A stretch of DNA of 64,000 bases. Origin: Delphinapterus leucas. Lineage: Eukaryota > Chordata > Mammalia > Artiodactyla > Monodontidae. A program made the translations under genes and the position numbers. This document shows positions 60,451 through 64,000 of the stretch, piece by piece. The first letter of the stretch is position 1, and each line of letters starts with the position of its first letter. Under the pieces are notes generated by a model. The model searched no databases and was not told where the DNA came from. It worked only from the letters and a program-made list of their open reading frames with translations. The stretch spans positions 3,063,936-3,127,935 of the forward strand of contig NW_022098049.1 in assembly GCF_002288925.2 (NCBI RefSeq), given 5' to 3'.

Positions 60451-61494
60451 CCAATGCGCTCATCCCTGTGACCATGCTCATTCTACCAAAATGGGCACAC
60501 CTGCCCAGAACTGCCTCTTCCTCCTCCAGCCAGACCCCCGTCTGTGGGAGGTGGCAGGGAAGGGAGGCCCACGCAAAACCTTCCATCCACCAAACCAGTC
60601 ATCCACCTCCAGGATTCGGGAGGCGGCTGGTGCTGACCAAGCTAATACTTTCACTACTGTCCAAATTCTTTGAGGAGAAGCAAATAAAAAGACACACAGC
60701 TCAAAAGGCACCCCACTGATTTTTTTTTCCACCCACTTAAACTAGACAGGAAAAGAAAAACCACTTAGAAACTATGACCAAGGTCATATATGCCAAGAAA
60801 TCAGCACAGAAAGGAGGTTTTTTGGCAATTCCATCAACTTCCCCAAACACAATCTTGCAATGGTTCGATTGACTCAACCCAACTCGAGGGTGACCGGGAA
60901 ATAATTAAATATGGAAAGTCCTTTTACAGAAGTGTTCCAGGGCTGGACATAATATGAGTTCAAGGCAAGGAGTTCTCTTTGAGGAGTAACTGATCTCCGG
61001 GTGAATTTGTTTAATTCATATAATTAGGGGGACCGATGGGCATAGTCACCCAACCTTAGGGACCAATGGGCTCCCCAGACACATAAAGGCAGCCCTCTGG
61101 CCAGTCACGGAGAAGACTGCAGGTGCTTTGTATGGGGACAAGGACAGAAGCCAAGGATGGAGGTGTGACTTTCCTCTCTGCGCACCCAGGGGAAGGAGAG
61201 GAGAGGGGAAAGGCAGGTTGTCTGTCAGAGAAGATTGGTAAGTGGGAGAAGGAAGGAAGCCACAATATGTCGATACATCACAAATTAAACCATTTCCACA
61301 AAAGTGACAGCCAGATGGGAGCTGTGCACCACCCCCACCCCCAGAGTTCTCCCAGCATCTCAGCTCAGGCTCACACCTCCAGGCTGCAGGCACAGAGATG
61401 TGACCTTGATTCCTTCCTTGGGCCTCCTGCAAGACTCAGGCAAGTAAAATGCTGTGGAAATAAATCCACAGCCCCCTCTCTACCTTAGGCATGC
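60451..61494. other. Single-copy intron sequence
   Basis: No gene recognised. Confidence 0.4.
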
Positions 61495-61640
61495 TCTAAA
61501 GAGCTCCAGCTTTAAGGTCAAATAAACCAAGGTCTGAATACCAGCCCACCTCACCACGGCATTAAACTAATTACTGACTCCAAGCCTCAGTGTTCTCATA
61601 TGTAAAGCGGGGACGATGGTGAGGATGACGGGAAATCCTG
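61495..61640 (+). repeat. MIR SINE fragment
   Basis: CCAAGCCTCAGTGTTCTCAT, ATGTAAAGCGGGGACGATGG are the MIR core. Confidence 0.7.
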
Positions 61641-61885
61641 GCGCCCAGTAGATTCTCACCGAGTCCCTTGCTGCCCCCTGTTCACTACATGCAATGATTA
61701 CAGAGCACCTACCACGGACCAGGTGGCACCAAGAGCATCTTAAATTGGGAAGCGGCAGACGACACAGCCCCATGCCAAGGTCTTCCCTAGGCTAAGAGGT
61801 GGGAAACATTAATAATGGGTGGGCTGCTCTGGAATCTACGCCGGGTGGATTTTGGTTTTGCTTTTGGAGGGGGGCTGTATATGCA

Positions 61886-61948
61886 TATGTGTATGTGTGT
61901 GTGTGTGTGTGTTGCGTGCGCACACACGTGCGCGCGCACCACACACAC
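61886..61948. repeat. TG/CG/CA alternating run
   Basis: GTATGTGTGTGTGTGTGTGT, then GCGTGCGCACACACGTGCGC and GCGCACCACACACAC. It is nearly all alternating purine-pyrimidine, with GT on one side and CA on the other of a CG-rich centre. Confidence 0.9.
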
Positions 61949-63479
61949 TCAGATGCAGCCTTCTGCATTCTCCAGCTCATTCGAGGGAGAACCTTGGCAG
62001 TCAAATACAATGGGCTTCCTCAATGCTCATCCAATTAATTTATTCCATTTGTCTCTCTGGTTTGCTACTTAATAAGGCCGAATCGGCAGTGCAATCTGCA
62101 ATCTGAGTTAAACGGCTTCAGGCATCGGTCGGCTCCCTTTCAGGAGTCCCAAATGCGTATTGTCTGCTGTCCTAGGCAGCTGAATCTGTCCTTTGGCTTT
62201 TTTTTGGTTCAGGGAGAGGTATTTCTTTGTTTTTGCAAAGGTGTGGGTTTTGCAAAGGTGTGGGTTTTAGGGGAAAGTGTCCTGAAGGCGGTTCCAAGAA
62301 GTAATGGCAAACTCAAAATGATCTCATTTTTCCATACCCGATATAAACATCTAAATGGTCTTGCTACAGAAGGATCTGGCCAGCTCTCGACCGTCCCTAG
62401 GAAGATGGAAAAAGCCTAGATGAAAATTATAGATAAAGCACCTAATGGATCAACAGTTTCAACCTTTTCACCCTCCAAGCATTTTAACCTCAAGTGAGCT
62501 GGCCAAATGGACAGGCATTGTTTTCACTTTTTCCTTTTCCCTCCCTCAAGAGGCAAAAGAGTTCCGAGGCCAAGAGGTCAGCAGCAGAGTGTGGGTGGGA
62601 CATACTTGTGCTAAAAACTTGTTCACTGTTTCTCTGAAATTCAAATTTAACCAGGAATCCTGTATCTTGACTTGCTGATATCAAGCTCGGTGCTTGCCAT
62701 GTCACTGATGCTCAATCAATACTGTAGGATTATGAGTTCACGTTACTCTCATAAAGAACTAGGTGATAGCTGAACCGGGCAAAATTCAAACTCAGCCTAC
62801 CTTCCATGCAAACCGTGACTGCGAATGACCTTCTCTCTCCATCTGGGGCATTACCAACTAGGATCTCAGAACGTAAACGTTCACAGCATCAAACAACAAT
62901 TTGGTTAAATATGACGTACAAGGGATTTTCCCCACAGAGACACTCAAGCCAAGACCAAAAAAAATGACTTCTTCCCAAACCTCGACGACAAGATTTGCAC
63001 CTAAAAGCCCCCAAAGATTGATCTACAGAGAATAGGCCCTAAATCTCTCAACAGGCACCATTCTGGGCAGTTCCCTGCCGCTGGTTTTATGACATCTTCA
63101 CTTCTCCTTCTTCTCCCACAGGCCTAAACTGAGGAAGCTGTAAAAGCCTGGACAAACACAGCCATTTGCTAAGAGAAAAGGCAACATGGGGCCCATCTGT
63201 ACTTTACAAGGGCTTTGCTTGTCTACCTTTGTGTGTCACCGTTTACAGAGCAGCCTGCCTCCCTCAGAGCACCTGGCCACTGGCGGAGGCCTTGGCTGGG
63301 TTTTCGCTACCTTCCTAGAGAAAACACTTTTTTTTTTTTTTTTTTTTGAAAAGTCAAAAGGAAGGCCTGCAGGGGCTGACGGATGTCCCTCCCCAGGCTG
63401 GACTACCAGCCCTTCCTTCATGACCGCCATATTGAATTGAACTGGACAAGCAACTCTCCAAGGGCAGCCCTTGTGGATC
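61949..63479. other. Single-copy intron sequence
   Basis: A 17-bp tandem duplication lies at 62231-62264 and a T20 run at 63328-63347. No gene recognised. Confidence 0.45.
62231..62264. repeat. Perfect 17-bp tandem duplication
   Basis: TTTTGCAAAGGTGTGGG occurs twice head to tail. Confidence 0.95.
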
Positions 63480-63550
63480 GCTAGTTCCTCACAGCCCAGC
63501 AAAAGGCCTTCCACACAGCAGGCCCTCAATAAACACCGAGGAAGTGAACC
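63480..63550 (+). repeat. L2 LINE 3' tail
   Basis: CACAGCAGGCCCTCAATAAA followed by CACCGAGGAAGTGAA is an L2 tail. Confidence 0.55.
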
Positions 63551-64000
63551 TCTTGTCTGACAGACACCCCAGAGCCAAAGCAAAACAGTAGAGGTGAAAA
63601 ACAACCCTGAAATCATTATCCAGTGCTGGATCCACTGCCCACATTCTTGATCTTGTGATAAGTAAGGAAAAATATCATGACATGTCTTTGAACCACAAAA
63701 GATTTCCATGGAATTCAAGAAGTCCCTTAAGCAGGTCTAATTTTAGGTAGAACTTAGGAGAGAGGATACTGGTGGCAAACAGAGGTGGGGGGCAGTGGAG
63801 GAAAACTGAACAAGGCCCCTATTCTGCTCGGCACAGGTGCTGGTAACAGGACACCCCTGCCTCAAGTGAGACGTGGGGTGGAGAATTCAAGGTGTGCTTG
63901 GGTGTTTTTTTCACCCCCAGTCACATTATACAACCCCGAACACACTCTCCAACCCAGTACAAAGTTCTCCCTGCATCAGGCCCAATGCAGCTCCTGACAT

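Larger units (their letters stand above)
46974..64000 (-). other. MTSS1: MTSS1 intron 1 (partial; 5' end outside the window)
   Basis: This sequence lies upstream of exon 2 on the minus strand. I could not find the first coding exon (MEAVIEKECSALGG), and I see no CpG island that would mark the main promoter. It holds two CHR SINEs and many L2, MIR and hAT remnants, with single-copy stretches between. An alternative first exon cannot be excluded by eye. Confidence 0.8.

Noticed and set aside
63236..63718. A 160-residue minus-strand open frame with a lysine run
   Set aside because: The lysine run is the T20 tract read backwards, part overlaps an L2 tail, and no known domain is visible.
46974..64000. 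MTSS1 exon 1 or a promoter in the right part of the window
   Set aside because: No sequence for the protein start was seen and no CpG island is evident.
1..64000. CRISPR array, operon, tRNA or rRNA genes
   Set aside because: No regularly spaced repeats, operons or RNA genes were seen. The only tRNA-like sequence is in the heads of the SINEs.

Overview
This is mammalian nuclear DNA, almost certainly from a cetacean and probably a toothed whale. The evidence is twelve tRNA-derived SINE copies of the CHR type, which open with GGGCTTCCCTGGTGG and end in an A-rich tail. Seven have the short body with a GTGAGCCATGG...GCGCGTCCGG segment typical of toothed-whale genomes. There are no bacterial genes or operons and no CRISPR array.

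The only host protein-coding sequence I can support is two small exons of MTSS1 (metastasis suppressor 1, also called MIM) on the minus strand: 46912-46973 (62 nt) and 43141-43214 (74 nt). Each has canonical AG/GT splice sites. Joined, they give one open frame through the N-terminal part of the I-BAR (IMD) domain. On the minus strand the window therefore reads: part of intron 1 (64000 down to 46974), exon 2, intron 2 (46911-43215), exon 3, and part of intron 3 (43140 down to 1). Exon numbers come from the known protein start. Exon 1 and exon 4 were not found and should lie outside the window.

The rest is intron. From left to right: an MLT1-like LTR end (1-116); mostly single-copy sequence with old L2, MIR and hAT remnants (to about 13 kb); a LINE-1 block (13.1-18.5 kb) holding a 3.5 kb L1 with a broken ORF2; more old repeats; a second L1 cluster (24.5-26.7 kb) with a 5'-inverted (twin-primed) insertion with a 15-bp target duplication; a nested L1 pair near 28.4-28.8 kb; single-copy sequence with microsatellites (29-36 kb); and a dense SINE cluster (36.7-44.6 kb) around exon 3, one copy of which carries a 100-N assembly gap. 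Intron 1 (47-64 kb) has two more SINEs and many old L2, MIR and hAT fragments.

Points most worth a second look: all twelve CHR SINEs lie on the plus strand, antisense to MTSS1; two perfect hairpins (18-bp and 16-bp stems) each sit beside a second hairpin, as local template switching would leave; the twin-primed L1; and the gap inside a SINE. I found no new gene system. Nearly all long open frames come from L1, from SINE bodies, or from chance in GC-rich intron.
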